DNA from: Zoroaster sp. YZ-2022
Lineage: Eukaryota > Echinodermata > Asteroidea > Forcipulatida > Zoroasteridae
Direction: 5' to 3'
Assembly: GCA_029582265.1 (NCBI GenBank)
Contig: CM055823.1
Span: 26,462,569-26,526,568, forward strand
Length of the DNA stretch: 64,000 nucleotides
The translations under genes and the position numbers were made by a program. The notes under the pieces are model-generated. The model saw only the letters and a program-made list of their open reading frames with translations. It did not search any database and was not told where the DNA came from. How positions within the stretch are numbered: the stretch's first letter is position 1; each line of letters starts with the position of its first letter. Shown here piece after piece: positions 22,441 through 33,520 of this stretch.

Positions 22441-22689
22441 TGTTGTATTAACTCGACATCTTTCCTTCCTCCAGATCCATGGGCTACAACTAATGTTATC
22501 AGTATCCTCTGAATTAAGAAAAGACACTTCTTGGTTCTCATTTGGAAAATTATAACGTCACAAAGAATGACTATTTCTTGGTGTGGATTGCCCAACTATA
22601 AAATGAATGCAATCCCAGCGAATTTGGGCACGTACAAAAGAAATCTATAATGTTCCTGAATTTGGAACTAGGCTTATTCTAGCGACAGG

Positions 22690-23860
22690 TGTCATCATGG
22701 CATGTCAACGCGCAATTGTCCGCTCCTGTCTGTCGTCAAAATATGATTTATAGAAATATACATTTGGGAAAAGATTTGGGACATATTTAATGCTTGGAAA
22801 ATCCTTTTAAGAATGTAGGAAATACTAGTTATAGTAAATGTACCTAATCCCCGGGGATAATATAATGTTAAAAAAAGAAGAGTACAAAATTAATGTATAA
22901 CAATTTTAAATATTGTATTTTTGCCATTAAAAAATGCCCATTTCTGGTGCCGGCTTTTCTCCCTCTCCCCTGTGGACGAATGCGAGATATAAAATTATAG
23001 ATTTAAACTTATTTGAAAAATTATTACAAAATGTGTTTTACCGATAACATCCTTGATTAACTAAGTGACTGAAAATAATTCCCTGCTGCACTGAGCCAGT
23101 AATTATTTGTTTACTTCTTTAATCAGCTGATGTTGTTTTCCCAGCCAAAATATTTCCGATTTGACAAGAGAAATTATATAAAATCTGCTCAAAAAGACAT
23201 CGATTTTCAGCCACATTGACCGGGAAAACTACTCGTAGTATCCCCATTCCCCACACACATTTTGTTAATTAAGTCATAATTATGACTTAAGCCCAGTATT
23301 TTTTTTACTATGTCCTTTTAACGCTTCCGTAACTTTTAGGTACCAATTAACATTAAATTAAAGTTTAATATTTCGAAGATCAAAATTCTTCAACCACTCA
23401 ATGTATTTTACAATGATACACATTGATCAGTAGAAAGCTTCCGAAAGAATGACGTGATGCTTATTTGCCCTTGTGTTCCGTAGCGGAAGGTGATAACAAA
23501 AGTATTTCCATACCTCTCTGTAAGTTTGTTTGGAGACGGATTTATAAAGTACCGCGATTGGAATAAACTCTTACAAAATCCATAACCAAAAAGTCCCGCA
23601 TGAACAAAATCACAAATTTTAAACAATAGATGACAAATGACGCAAATATGAATATGTTTTAATTTTTCCTATTTAAAGTTAGTTAGATAAGATTCAACTA
23701 AAACAACTCGAACACCTAGTGTTTGTAATCAAACAAACACTAAATTTCTAGTTTCTTTTTGCATTCTCTTCTAGTATGAACTGGCATTAAGGTCTACTGT
23801 GGTGGAACTTGGATTTGGGAGAATGGGCGTTTCCTAATTAATAAAGGATGGGGCGTTTCC
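22690..23860. other. non-coding, no gene seen
   Basis: AT-rich. The stretch 23,125-23,215 (CCAGCCAAAATA...TCTGCTCAAAA) is similar to 20,450-20,520, so it is a dispersed repeat. Nothing else recognised. Confidence 0.4.
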
Positions 23861-23864
23861 ATCA

Positions 23865-24345
23865 TTAAAGGGGCAGTACCGTCACAATCAGAGCAGACTT
23901 TCAACAGGGCATGGAATTGATGTTCTAGTTTAAGATGAGCACAGTGACTGCAAATTTATGGCTCATTTATGCAGCAGCAACAGTAATATGACCTCATCAT
24001 GTGGGAAATTCGACAGGGCATGGAATCGGAGTGGCACTTAAAGGGACACTATTGTCACAATCGACAGGGTATGGAATCAGAGTGGCCCTTAAAGAGACAC
24101 TGTCGTCACAATCGACAGGGCATGGAATCAGAGTGGCACTTAAAGGGACATTATTATTAAAATAAACAAGGCATGGACTCGGAGTGGCAATTAAAGAAAC
24201 ACTATCATCACAATCGACAGGGCATGGAATCGGAGTGGCATTTAAAGGGACACTATTGTCACAATCAACAGGGCATGGAATCAGAGTGGCACATAAACGG
24301 ACACTGTCGTCACAATCGACAGGGCATGGAATCGGAGTGGCCTTA
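23865..24345. mobile_element. TTAA-type MITE expanded into a 51 bp minisatellite
   Basis: Starts TTAAAGGGGCAGTACCGTCA like the four MITEs at 24,824, 25,942, 31,160 and 32,839. Its other end (ACAGGGCATGGAATCGGAGTGGC...AAAGGGACACT) is repeated about seven times at 51 bp intervals from 24,005 to 24,345. The repeat unit is the terminal inverted repeat of the MITE. Confidence 0.8.
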
Positions 24346-24823
24346 ACAAAATATCGAAGACTTGCATATATGTTCAGTCGGTACTTGGAAAACCGAAATA
24401 TGGAACTGGGTAATGACAGTTTCGGTCGGGTATCCGGGTACCCGGATACCCGGCACAGCATTAAATCGTATTTTCAGAATGTTATTTTTTTTGTGGATTC
24501 GCCCATGGATGGAGATTCCAAACGAATTTAAAATCAACGTTGAGAACAATAGCAATGTACACATAATTATAAACCCGACCTTAGTACGGGGAAATTAATT
24601 TGTATACGGATGCAACTTTTGTTGAAGCCAAGTTCAAGGATGGGACAGAATAATACAAAACGACGACTTTTCCATGTCATTAAAATTCAGTGTCACTGTT
24701 TATAAAATAGCCGTGTGATTTCTTGTATAAACCATAGAGAAAGGACATTTCGACCACGAACGTAATCGCAATGGAAATAGTCAAGAGAGCCAACACATTA
24801 GACAGCCATTACACTTTTTAACA

Positions 24824-24959
24824 TTAAAGGGGCTGTATCGTTATGATCAGAGTAGACTTTCAACAGGGCATGGAATCGATGGCAGCAGCAAGGTTAATAT
24901 GACCTTATCATGTGGGGAATTATTTTCAGTCATTGATCGTGATGATATCGTCCCTTTAA
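24824..24959. mobile_element. TTAAAGGG MITE, internally deleted
   Basis: TTAAAGGGGCTGTATCG at the left and CGTCCCTTTAA at the right, 136 bp. It keeps the inner marker ACAGGGCATGGAATCG. Confidence 0.75.
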
Positions 24960-25669
24960 GTTTACTCATTATGATTGTTTATATATAACTATGGCAACCT
25001 TTAGTGTGTTTTGTGCCAAGGACATGCTGTTTTTCCCATAAAACAGTTTTAGGACTCACAGAAGCTCCCACGTTGATTCAATAGTCCGTGATATTAAAAT
25101 GATCTCCTCTTCACCCCTGGTTTGACCCGACCTGGTCTCCTCAATAATGGGGTATGATGTGCTCCTCAAAAGGAATTCAATACACCGTACGAAGTGCCGT
25201 GACTCACAAGGTGTTTGGACTCATTGAAGTTCAAGGCGGGAGAACCAGGAGAGTCTATTATTAGACTTCTAGTCCGGAGGACAGCTTGAAAAGAAACGGT
25301 GGTTTTGTATAATTTGTTCACGAGCCATCGCGCACTCGCTCCTTGCAGCAGAAGTATATAAGAACTATAGCCATCCTTGGATTTTCTCAAAAACAAAATA
25401 ATCACCAAACATCGAGACTTACAAAAGATTAAACGTTCACGCATTGGTTCATGTTTCACCAGGGGTTGAACTCAGTGCCACTGCTGGTGTAGATGAATGG
25501 TGGTGTTTGATGTGTGCACGGGACTGAACAAAATCACCGAAGCCTTGAGACTTTTACATTTTCCATGTTTCACAAGGGCAAGGTTGAACTTTGTTGGTGT
25601 TTGATAGGCATCCGGATGTGATCGTGCCGACAGTATGGAACAAAAGGAATCATCATGTATGTCTTGAGA

Positions 25670-25905
25670 GAAGGTAATAATAATAATAATAATAATAATA
25701 AAGATTTAATAAAGATTTTTAGCGCGCACATATCCACCCTGCTGGGTGCTCAAGGCGCGGAAACAAAGAAAAACATAAGTAAGACTAATTGCGGTGACAC
25801 CATGTGGAAAACAAGAAAAACATGAATACAAACAATATACAATGATAGCATAGGGGGAAAAATATAAATAAATAAAATAAAATAAATAAAATTTTAAAAA
25901 ATATA
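25670..25905 (-). mobile_element. LINE 3' end fragment, copy 1
   Basis: On the minus strand it ends CGCCTTGAGCACCCAGCAGG, GTGGATATGTGCGCGCT, then (ATT)n. The same 3' end occurs at 43,421 after a reverse-transcriptase C-terminal remnant, and a variant forms the tail of the SINE family. Only 3' untranslated sequence remains here. Confidence 0.65.
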
Positions 25906-25941
25906 TTAAAAAAAAAAAAAAAAAAAAAGGTAGGCCGAGTA

Positions 25942-26161
25942 TTAAAGGGACAATATCGTTACGATCAGAGAATACTTTCAACAGGGCATGGAATCGGTGT
26001 CCTAGTTTAAGATGAACACAGTGACTGGAAATTACTGGCTCATTTATGCAGCAGCAACGGTTATGTCCTTATGTGGGGTATTATTTTCAGTCACGGAGTT
26101 AATCTAAAACTAGCACTCCGATTCCATGCCCTGTTGATCGTGATGATACTGTCCCTTTTAA
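25942..26161. mobile_element. TTAAAGGG MITE, full length
   Basis: 220 bp with TTAA-AGGGACAATATCGTTACG and an inverted partner ending GTCCC-TTTTAA. The interior has the family phrase GCTCATTTATGCAGCAGCAA. TTAA at both ends suggests a TTAA target duplication (piggyBac or Kolobok class). Confidence 0.8.
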
Positions 26162-26390
26162 TATGGATCTGCAATACATCTGGAGTTTGTTTTCCCCAAA
26201 GTCGATACTGGCTGATTATGCAAATGTTCGTCTGGAGGCCTTGGCACACCGGGTGCCGTTGCACTGTTAACAGTCAGTCTAGGACCCTGAGAGGTCATGC
26301 AGTCAAGTTGAGCCACCGTTTAAATTTAGCACATTCCAATTCGTGTTGTATTAGGATGGTGGCCATATGGCTTATACATTTGTAGTTGCC

Positions 26391-26441
26391 AAAACAAAAC
26401 AAAACAAAACAAAACAAAACAAAACAAAACAAAACAAAACC
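26391..26441. repeat. (AAAAC)n microsatellite
   Basis: About ten uninterrupted AAAAC units. Confidence 0.95.
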
Positions 26442-27980
26442 AAGGGGTTAGTCAGGATTTAGAAATACGGTGTCCAAATTTGCTGGAAATTGCAAAACAG
26501 GGTGTCCAAATTGTTCCTCAGTTTACAATACTTTCACATGTAATTGACAAATGAAATAGGGTGTCCAAAAATTGAAACTGGGTGTCCAAAAGACACCCAG
26601 AAACCCCAGAGAGCCACTAACACTATTCCCCAAAAATGTCTTTGCGGACAGAAAAATTTAAGTCATGTTTGATACCATATCATCAATTATTCCTAACACC
26701 AAGAAAGCGTTTTGTTAAACGATCCAGGGATTTTGATTGATATAATACCAGAGTAGTTCATGTATTTTTTTAACAGGTACACAATCATAATTTTTTATTT
26801 TGTTTCCCTGATGGGTGAACCAAAACTATCCGTTGATTCGCGGCACAAGAATTTCACAGCGCTTTCTGTAATGCATTTATGAGAAAAAACTACAGGCCTT
26901 TAATAACAATTATTTAAAAAAAATAATAATAAACATTATTTAAGGGATACGGTACCGGTATTCCAAAATAATAATAATAAAATATCGAATCAATATAAAA
27001 CCTTCTTGGAATAGTTGATCAGTCTTCTCTGAATAACTATTTTGGTTTAAATATCAGGGTTTTATTTTATTGATATTTTTTGGACAAATAGTTTAGTTCG
27101 ATAAGGGCTCCCTTTCGAACAACGCATACTTTATGCATTTTGTAGTCTGCATCATTAGTGCCCGATAAAGTAAGGTGTGTTCGCCTTATTCACGATAAAT
27201 ACGACAGTGAGGTTGAAATTCTCACAACCACACTCTGTAGCTTACATGCTGCATGCACCAGCGAGAAGGCCCAATAATCTGATAGTTCCAAAGAAAAGTT
27301 AATTCCTGACATAATAAATAGTTAAATGGATGTAGCTATTTCCATTAATTTACTTAAAATTCAATGAAGGCGAGGTTGAAGGCAGGTTGACCTTGCAAAC
27401 AGACAAAATATGCCGGCAACAACTTCTTGTATGAATGTTGGCGATCAACCCTCCTCTCTTGTTTGGAATGGACCTTTTATTCGTCGAACTTTCCTTCTTT
27501 TCTTTTCTTTTTTTAAAGATACCCCCCCCCCCCCCCCCCATCAAATCACTGTTCTTTTCGCCAAACTCCCATCAAATCACTGTTCTTTTAGCCAGGCGCT
27601 GACCGGATACTCAGAGATGTCCCAATTTGAATTCTACCACCGCTTCAAATGTTGCTTCAGAGGGGCTTCGTACAAGGCGCCTGGGCCGGGACAACTTGAC
27701 AAATAACTCCATGCACGTAGACCTCGATTAGGCAGCGGCAATTTATTGATTGGGTTTATTTAATGTGTGTATGTAGGTCAATTTCTGCTGGTATACTGCG
27801 CATCATAAAATTATATAAATAAACAAGACAACTTGTGGACGAACTATACAAAGAAGTCAGCTGACTACTGTGACCAAATTAATTGAAGTCTTCATCGGTT
27901 TATCAGGGTATTTGATTACAGTGGTCTTGACGTAAACCATCACTGCGTCATTTTAAACAGAACTGCGCTGACCGTGTGGA
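26442..27980. other. non-coding, no gene seen
   Basis: AT-rich. The part 26,490-26,600 repeats the phrase GGGTGTCCAAA four times. A C run lies at 27,521-27,539. No supported coding sequence or RNA gene. Confidence 0.4.
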
Positions 27981-27993
27981 ATTGAATGACGTC

Positions 27994-28104
27994 ATGGACA
28001 CTGAAAACAGAACTAATCCCAAGGAGCTAACAGATGGTGTGAACCACGCCCTCAATTCTTCTTCCAACAAATCCTTTCTTAAGCGCTGGGGATTTTCCGT
28101 AAAG
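27994..28104 (+). CDS. candidate 37-codon first exon (unrecognised)
   Basis: ATG overlaps a CRE palindrome (TGACGTCATGG). Thirty-seven codons with coding-like composition (start MDTENRTNPKELTDG, end KRWGFSVK) run directly into an AAG-GTACAG donor-like site. The product has no recognised domain. It lies 0.84 kb upstream of the fucosyltransferase on the same strand, but does not splice in frame to the acceptor-like sites I could see just before that ORF, where an in-frame TGA sits four codons before its ATG. It could be a 5' leader exon, the start of another gene, or chance. Confidence 0.25.
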
Positions 28105-28243
28105 GTACAGTATAATCATCATAACAATGTGTAGGAAGTGTTTAACAAGAGGAATTTTAAAATGATATACAAATCTGCCAGTTGCAGATCAAATTTTACA
28201 ATAATTTTGTTTTTAGAGTTTGTGTTCGTACAGGCCTCCATCT

Positions 28244-28644
28244 AAGGCTGTGCCGGGTATCCGGATACCCGGATACCCGGATACGCGACCGAAACAGTCA
28301 TTACCCGGTTCCATTTTTCGGTTCCAATTATCCGTAAACGACTTTTGAAAATATTGACCGAACATTTAAGCCACACAGACGGCAGTCTCAGATCTTTTGT
28401 TAACTTGTTTTGTGTGGGGAATGGGGATGGTGCGAGTCGTTTTTAATATAGAGGCGGGAAAATTATTACAGTAAGTTCACATTTTATTATGACTCTAATA
28501 AAACAAGAGAAACTTGTGTTCATATTGGTTATTTTATACATTCGGGAGTATTTATGTGTTTTTACCAAAATGTTTACAGGTACCCCGGTTATCCGAAGAT
28601 TTTCGGGTATCCGGTTCCCGAAATAACCGAAAACGCACAGCCTT
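28244..28644. mobile_element. MITE with AAGGCTGTGC ends and GGTACCCGG interior
   Basis: AAGGCTGTGC at the left and GCACAGCCTT at the right, with subterminal TATCCGGATACCCGG motifs in both halves. Related fragments occur at 21,065-21,125 and 24,420-24,465. Non-coding. Confidence 0.75.
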
Positions 28645-28716
28645 ACCTTCGTCACTAACTATTTTACTTTTTGCATTGTGATCTCATCGAAGAAGTTATA
28701 TAGAATTATAGAGAAT

Positions 28717-28942
28717 AACCCGTGAAGTCCCCATGGTTCTCCCTGAACCATATTAACCCGTGAAGTCCCCATGGTTCTCCCTGAACCATATTTCTCACTT
28801 AGCGACAGTAGTGAAAAACGAGTTGCCCGAAATTTGGTTCTCCCTTGAACCTTTCTCACTTAACGAAGGTTGGGATACGAGTTGTGCGACGAGGTTCTTT
28901 TCAGAACCTGTACCTCAGCTTCACGCTATTTGAGATAAACAC
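28717..28942 (+). repeat. string of four small hairpins upstream of the fucosyltransferase
   Basis: GGTTCTCCCTGAACC occurs twice in a 39 bp tandem duplication (28,717-28,792), then GGTTCTCCCTTGAACC (about 28,836) and GGTTCTTTTCAGAACC (28,893-28,908). The last hairpin, with ACGAGTTG before it and CACATGGTGTTACCGCAA after it, matches the downstream part of the hammerhead-like repeat at 42.8 kb. It covers the 5' untranslated region and the start codon of the next gene. Confidence 0.65.
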
Positions 28943-30436
28943 ATGGTGTTACCGCAAACCGAAACGATATCGATACTCCAAAGCCTCAAAACTTATATAG
29001 AATTGATGTTTGTTTCGATTTCGTTACAGAGAATCGTCCTGTTCATCATTGGCGTATTAGTCGTTATGCAGTTCACCGTTTACGCCACAAAACGAACCGA
29101 TTTTCTGAGCAAAGTAGTTTATGGTGCTGTTTCTAATACGACCACCGACGTTACAACGGCGGTTTCATTAGAACGACAATTCAACAATATTAGCGTACGG
29201 ATCATTGCCAAAGAACACCGGTTAGACAGGGTTAAAAGCGTAACTTCAGAGGCCCGAAGAGAGTCCGTGCTTAGACCCTCGAATCAACATCACAATACAA
29301 TGCCTGGTAGTCTGTTAGGGGCAGTAGAATCCCTCAGTATAGATCATTGGAAAGAAAAACATTACAACATTTTAATATTTGGTGAAAAGGACAGGTTAGC
29401 ACAAAGGCTTGAGTTTTTAACAGAAGTCAATGGAATATGGCAGCATATGATTTCTTGCGGTGATGATTTTCAGATTGATTTACGCGTTGGCAATGCTAGC
29501 AGTGACCTAGATGGCCCAAACGCCGTCGTGTTTAATATGGATGAGAGAGCGGTCCCTAAAAATATTGCCAAGTTGGTATCCATGCCGTCGTCCTCTAGAC
29601 AGGCGTGGATTTACTATGGCCGGGAGCCAGCGGTTCGAATGAGGTGGCTGTTTAAAAACGGTGGCCCCCTTCCACTGCATGGAGTCTGGTCTTACCAACA
29701 TGATTCTGAGGTGCTAATGAAATATGGGTACTTTGTGCCCGAGAGACCAATGACCAACGAGACACGATCAGCTAGCCAATGGTCGAGCGGAAAGACAAAA
29801 CTCGTCGCATGGATGGTGCGAAACTGTTACAACACATTTTGGCCGCGATCTAAATACGTCGCCCACTTGCAGAAGCACATACCCGTTGACGTATATGGAA
29901 TTTGCAGTGGCCTGGTGTGCCCATTCGACCCTATGTCCAACTGCAGTGAAATCTTGAGTCAGTATAAATTCTACCTGGCGCTGGAGAGTGCCGAATGCGA
30001 AGATTACATCACCGAGAAAGTCTGGGAGACAGCCTACATGCACCGCATCGTCCCCGTCGTCTACGGTGCGCCAAAGGCATTCTATCTCAAAGAGGCGCCC
30101 CCAAACTCATTCATCTACGCTGGAGACTTCAAGTCTACAAACGATCTCGCAAACTTCTTGAAGATGCTAGATAAGAGACCAGATTTGTACGCCATGTACT
30201 TCGAATGGAGATATAAGGGCCACATAGAACTATCCAAGAAGGCTGGAGATCCATTCCCCTCCAGTCTGTTTTGCTCACTCGTACCGTTCATCACCAAAGT
30301 TGAAAGAGGGGAGGTCAAAAAGAGGTCATTCTCTGAGCTACCGTATTACAGTTCGTGTAAAATTCTGAAAGGAAAGAAAGCAATGTTTAGACCCCTAACA
30401 AAAAGTCGAGCACGCAGATGGAAACCTGATTGGTGA
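28943..30436 (+). CDS. alpha-(1,3)-fucosyltransferase family protein (GT10), intronless
   Basis: 497 residues. This is a type II Golgi membrane architecture: a short cytoplasmic tail, one hydrophobic segment at about 31-48 (IVLFIIGVLVVMQF), a stem with N-glycosylation sequons (N65, N82), then a lumenal catalytic domain. The GT10 signature is clear at about 343-375: FYLALESAECEDYITEKVWE, then VPVVYGAP, then NSFIYAGDF. A WMVRNCYNTFWPRSKYV/VDVYG block lies at 290-319 and a C-terminal Cys pair region follows. GT10 enzymes transfer L-fucose from GDP-fucose to glycan acceptors. The usual FENS in the donor motif is LESA here, so the Asn is replaced. Acceptor and linkage cannot be read from sequence. 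The start is the first ATG after an in-frame TGA (four codons upstream). Met22 would still leave a full membrane anchor. Single-exon GT10 genes are common. Confidence 0.93.
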   Translation: MVLPQTETISILQSLKTYIELMFVSISLQRIVLFIIGVLVVMQFTVYATKRTDFLSKVVYGAVSNTTTDVTTAVSLERQFNNISVRIIAKEHRLDRVKSVTSEARRESVLRPSNQHHNTMPGSLLGAVESLSIDHWKEKHYNILIFGEKDRLAQRLEFLTEVNGIWQHMISCGDDFQIDLRVGNASSDLDGPNAVVFNMDERAVPKNIAKLVSMPSSSRQAWIYYGREPAVRMRWLFKNGGPLPLHGVWSYQHDSEVLMKYGYFVPERPMTNETRSASQWSSGKTKLVAWMVRNCYNTFWPRSKYVAHLQKHIPVDVYGICSGLVCPFDPMSNCSEILSQYKFYLALESAECEDYITEKVWETAYMHRIVPVVYGAPKAFYLKEAPPNSFIYAGDFKSTNDLANFLKMLDKRPDLYAMYFEWRYKGHIELSKKAGDPFPSSLFCSLVPFITKVERGEVKKRSFSELPYYSSCKILKGKKAMFRPLTKSRARRWKPDW

Positions 30437-30444
30437 CAGCGGTG

Positions 30445-30794
30445 GGATTTAGTTCTTTTTTTATTTGTATTTTTATGTAAGTCGCCCATCACAAGGCCAA
30501 AAGGCCACTCAAGGTGAGGGCTAACAAGAAAATTAGTCAAGTTAAGAGAAACCTGTTGACATTACGCTTGAACTTAAATGGATTGTATGCATCAGGGAAA
30601 CAAGATGAATGAAGGGAATTCCAAAGTGAAGCAGTACGTGGGAAGAAACTTGTTGAGTACATCTTAGAATTGCATTTGGGAACTGTGACTGTATGAGGAT
30701 GTGAATGGACTGAGAAGCGAGTAGTGCGACCAAAAGGACGGTTTGGAGGGACGACCGACGACCGACGAAAATAAAGTCCAGGGCTCGATTTCAC
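30445..30794 (-). mobile_element. 5'-truncated LINE with reverse-transcriptase C-terminal tail
   Basis: On the minus strand, 85 codons read as the C-terminus of a non-LTR reverse transcriptase (SFFPRTASLWNSLHSSCF, then KFKRNVNRFLL, a family-typical PRTARLWNSLP...F..RV..HL pattern). A 3' untranslated part ends near a T-rich tract beside the fucosyltransferase stop. It is a dead-on-arrival copy just 3' of and antisense to that gene. Confidence 0.75.
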
Positions 30795-31159
30795 AAAGCA
30801 CTAAGATTCGTCTTAAGATGAGTTGTTAGTATTACCATAGTGATTTGTATTGTGACATCACACTTTGCTAAGCAATTAAGATCGATACACAGTTAAGATC
30901 AATCTTAGCTCTTTGTGAAATCGGCCCCTGGACCGATAAAATGAACATTATTTTAGAGGTCCACACTCAGTGGTAGTTACATTATTTAAGTACTGAAGGC
31001 TGCAATGTGTGGGGATAGGCGATTCATACCTATGCTTTGGATAAAAATTATGCTGTGGATCGAAACGTGAGTCCACTGTAACTCAGAACGAGTCTCGAGT
31101 CATGAAATCATGAGTCCCAAAGGCCGAGTCACACGTCCTGACAAAAAGATTGCCAATAA

Positions 31160-31375
31160 TTAAAGGGGCAGTATCATCACAATTAACAGGACATGGGAGC
31201 GGAGTGTTTGTTTTAGATTCAACTGAGTGACTGCAAATAATTCCCTAAATGATAAGGTCACCGTTGCTGCTGCATAAATGAGCCAGCAATTTTTCAGTCA
31301 CTGTGTTCATCTTAAACGAGGACATCGATTCTATGCCCTGTTGTAAGTCTGCTCTGATCGTGACTTCCCCTTTAA
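31160..31375. mobile_element. TTAAAGGG MITE
   Basis: TTAA-AGGGGCAGTATCATCAC at the left and GTGACTTCCCC-TTTAA at the right. It holds GCTGCTGCATAAATGAGCC inside, inverted relative to the 25,942 copy. Confidence 0.8.
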
Positions 31376-31379
31376 TTTC

Positions 31380-31980
31380 CCCCATGGCGATTCTGCCACC
31401 ATTTCGATCTATTTTGCATGGTAAATATTCTATTTAATGTTTCATGTTATGTGTTTGTGTATTTGTTTTCAATCACTCAATTCAACTTTTTTGTTGCAAC
31501 GTGATTTTTAATAAACCTTTAATAATAATATAATAATATTAAAAAAAAATTCAAATGTCCACATTAGGGACGGTAACGGCAAATGTTCTGCAATAATTAT
31601 CGCTTCTCAACGAAACCTTGGTACTTGTATATTACAGACAAACCCATTCGTCTACTAATTAGGTCTAATTCTTTTCTCACAATTTTATTGGTGCCCAAAA
31701 CTAGAAACATTATCTTCTAAATTCACGCAAATTAATTAGTTCGCGAATTTAAACAAGAATTATCAAAACAAATATTCAAACTGATTTATTTATTATTAAA
31801 AATGCTGGAATTTATTGGTGGTTGGGGAGGGGTTGTCAGTTGGGGGGTGATGGCCAGTTGGGTGGTGGTTGGGTAGGTCATGAGTCCTACTCCCTACCTT
31901 TCCATCTCCCTCAATCGTAACAATAAATCACCGCCACCGGTTGTAGTGACACTTTTTTACTTTATGTCATGCGGGCCGAC
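31380..31980. other. non-coding, no gene seen
   Basis: AT-rich with a G-rich patch at 31,817-31,880 (TTGGGGGGTGATGG). Nothing recognised. Confidence 0.4.
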
Positions 31981-31988
31981 GACACAGA

Positions 31989-32184
31989 CAGTGACGTAAC
32001 TGGGGGACATTTCCCCCACCCCCGCCGAGGTCTGTGACCCCGGGTGCCCCCCATTTTGAAAAAATAGGTCCCCATTTGAGGCTGTAAGATACAAAATACA
32101 AAAGTATTGACATGCCCCCCTAGAAAAATGTGGTACCCCTCCCCCCTTGTGCACCCTGAAAATTGGACCCTAGTTACGCCACTG
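31989..32184. mobile_element. hAT-type MITE, CAGTG ends, perfect 8 bp TSD
   Basis: CAGTGACGTAACT at the left and AGTTACGCCACTG at the right, flanked by GACACAGA at 31,981-31,988 and 32,185-32,192. The interior is C-rich and non-coding. TIR and 8 bp duplication fit hAT. Confidence 0.92.
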
Positions 32185-32461
32185 GACACAGAGTAAGTTT
32201 CTTCGTACATGATTGCAAGTGTACCCTACTATTTGTGAAAAAAACATATTCAAATATCTATATATGCTAACGTAGCGTAGCTGGTCAAGTTCTTATAATA
32301 CAACCGTTAGTGCTGGGGATCATTGATTGCATCTCAACATTATACGAAGAAAATGATAATGCTCTGTGCCGTATGAGGGCGCTGCTCAAGATCTTCCTGC
32401 ATTTATTTGTTAAACAGCAATAATTGTAACAAATGGGATCCGTATAAATAAGCCATGACAT

Positions 32462-32625
32462 CAGCGGCGTAGCCCCCAGGTGCCCCCACGAAAAATCCCG
32501 ATAGTGCCCCCCAAAAAAAAGAAAAGGGAAAAACCCATACCCCTGCTGGGCCCCCACTGAAAAGCAATTCCCCCTGTGCGCCATCCCCTTCCCCCACCAC
32601 TGAAAAAGTCCTGGCTACACCGCTG
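32462..32625. mobile_element. hAT-type MITE, CAGCGGCGTAGCC ends, perfect 8 bp TSD
   Basis: CAGCGGCGTAGCC at the left and GGCTACACCGCTG at the right, flanked by CATGACAT on both sides (32,454-32,461 and 32,626-32,633). The paralogous block has the empty site at about 34,350 (AGTCATGACTTGCACCGATC). Confidence 0.93.
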
Positions 32626-32755
32626 CATGACATCCACCGATCATGATGGAGTAGGCGGGTCTACTAAATATAAAATATGTTCAAAAATCATCACAAAATA
32701 CTTAGAAATCTATTTAAAAAAATAATAATAATATAAAAAAAATTAATAAAAAAAA

Positions 32756-32786
<31 letters not shown>

Positions 32787-32838
32787 GACAGCTGGAGTAT
32801 TGATTAGTTGGTGTCTCACCTTTTATTTTATTCTCATT

Positions 32839-33063
32839 TTAAAGGGACAATAGCGTCAAGATCAGAGCAGACTTTCAACTGGGCATGGAATCGGTTTCCT
32901 AGTATGTAAGATGAACATATTGACTGAAAATTACTGGCTCATTTATGCAGCAGCAACCGTAATGTGCCCTTATCATGTGGGGTATTGTTTTTAGTGTGGG
33001 GGTATTGTTTTCTAAAACAAGCACTCCGATTGCTCTGTTGATCATGACGATATTATCCCTTTA
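32839..33063. mobile_element. TTAAAGGG MITE
   Basis: TTAA-AGGGACAATAGCGTC at the left, a degraded right end at ATATTATCCCTTTA, and interior GCTCATTTATGCAGCAGCAA. Confidence 0.75.
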
Positions 33064-33083
33064 TTGTGGATTGTCCAGAAGCC

Positions 33084-33520
33084 CGTCGAGTTTCATTTAT
33101 TTCATTTATTGATTTCACAGGTAGAAAAACAAATAAACACAAATTTACATTAAATTAACAGAAACAGAAACAAAGGTAGCACCCCTGTAAGATTACAAAA
33201 AAGTCAACTAAAGAGTTGATCTCCTGATGCTACCACTTAGGAAGTAAACAAACACTGAATCACACAAAGAACGATAAACAACATGGCTTTAGGCACACTT
33301 TGGGATATAAAAACAATATTAAAATAAAAATATAAAACTTAATACTACACAGTTTGAGTTAGGGCATCTCCTAGGCCAGGGACTAATAAATGTTTTCTAA
33401 GTGAATTAATAAATAAAGATAAACTATATGATAACTGTTTCTTCAACATCTGCTGGTAGCACCTCCCATAATTTGTATCCCAATGGAAACCACCCTCTAC
33501 ACTAGTCAAAACGCCCACAA
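33084..33520 (-). mobile_element. possible LINE 3' fragment
   Basis: AT-rich with a TTTATTTCATTTATTGATTT end and reverse-strand codons that loosely resemble a reverse-transcriptase tail (LSYSLSLFINSLRKHLL). The evidence is weak. Otherwise unexplained non-coding sequence. Confidence 0.3.

Larger units (their letters stand above)
31930..32660. repeat. duplicated block, copy 1 (filled by two MITEs)
   Basis: Similar to 33,765-34,400. Shared phrases are AACAATAAATCACCGCC, GATTGCAAGTG.ACCCTACTAT, GTAGCTGGTCAAGTTCT, CTCTGTGCCG.A.GAGGGCG and TGGGATCCGTATAA. Each copy has its own insertions. Confidence 0.75.
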
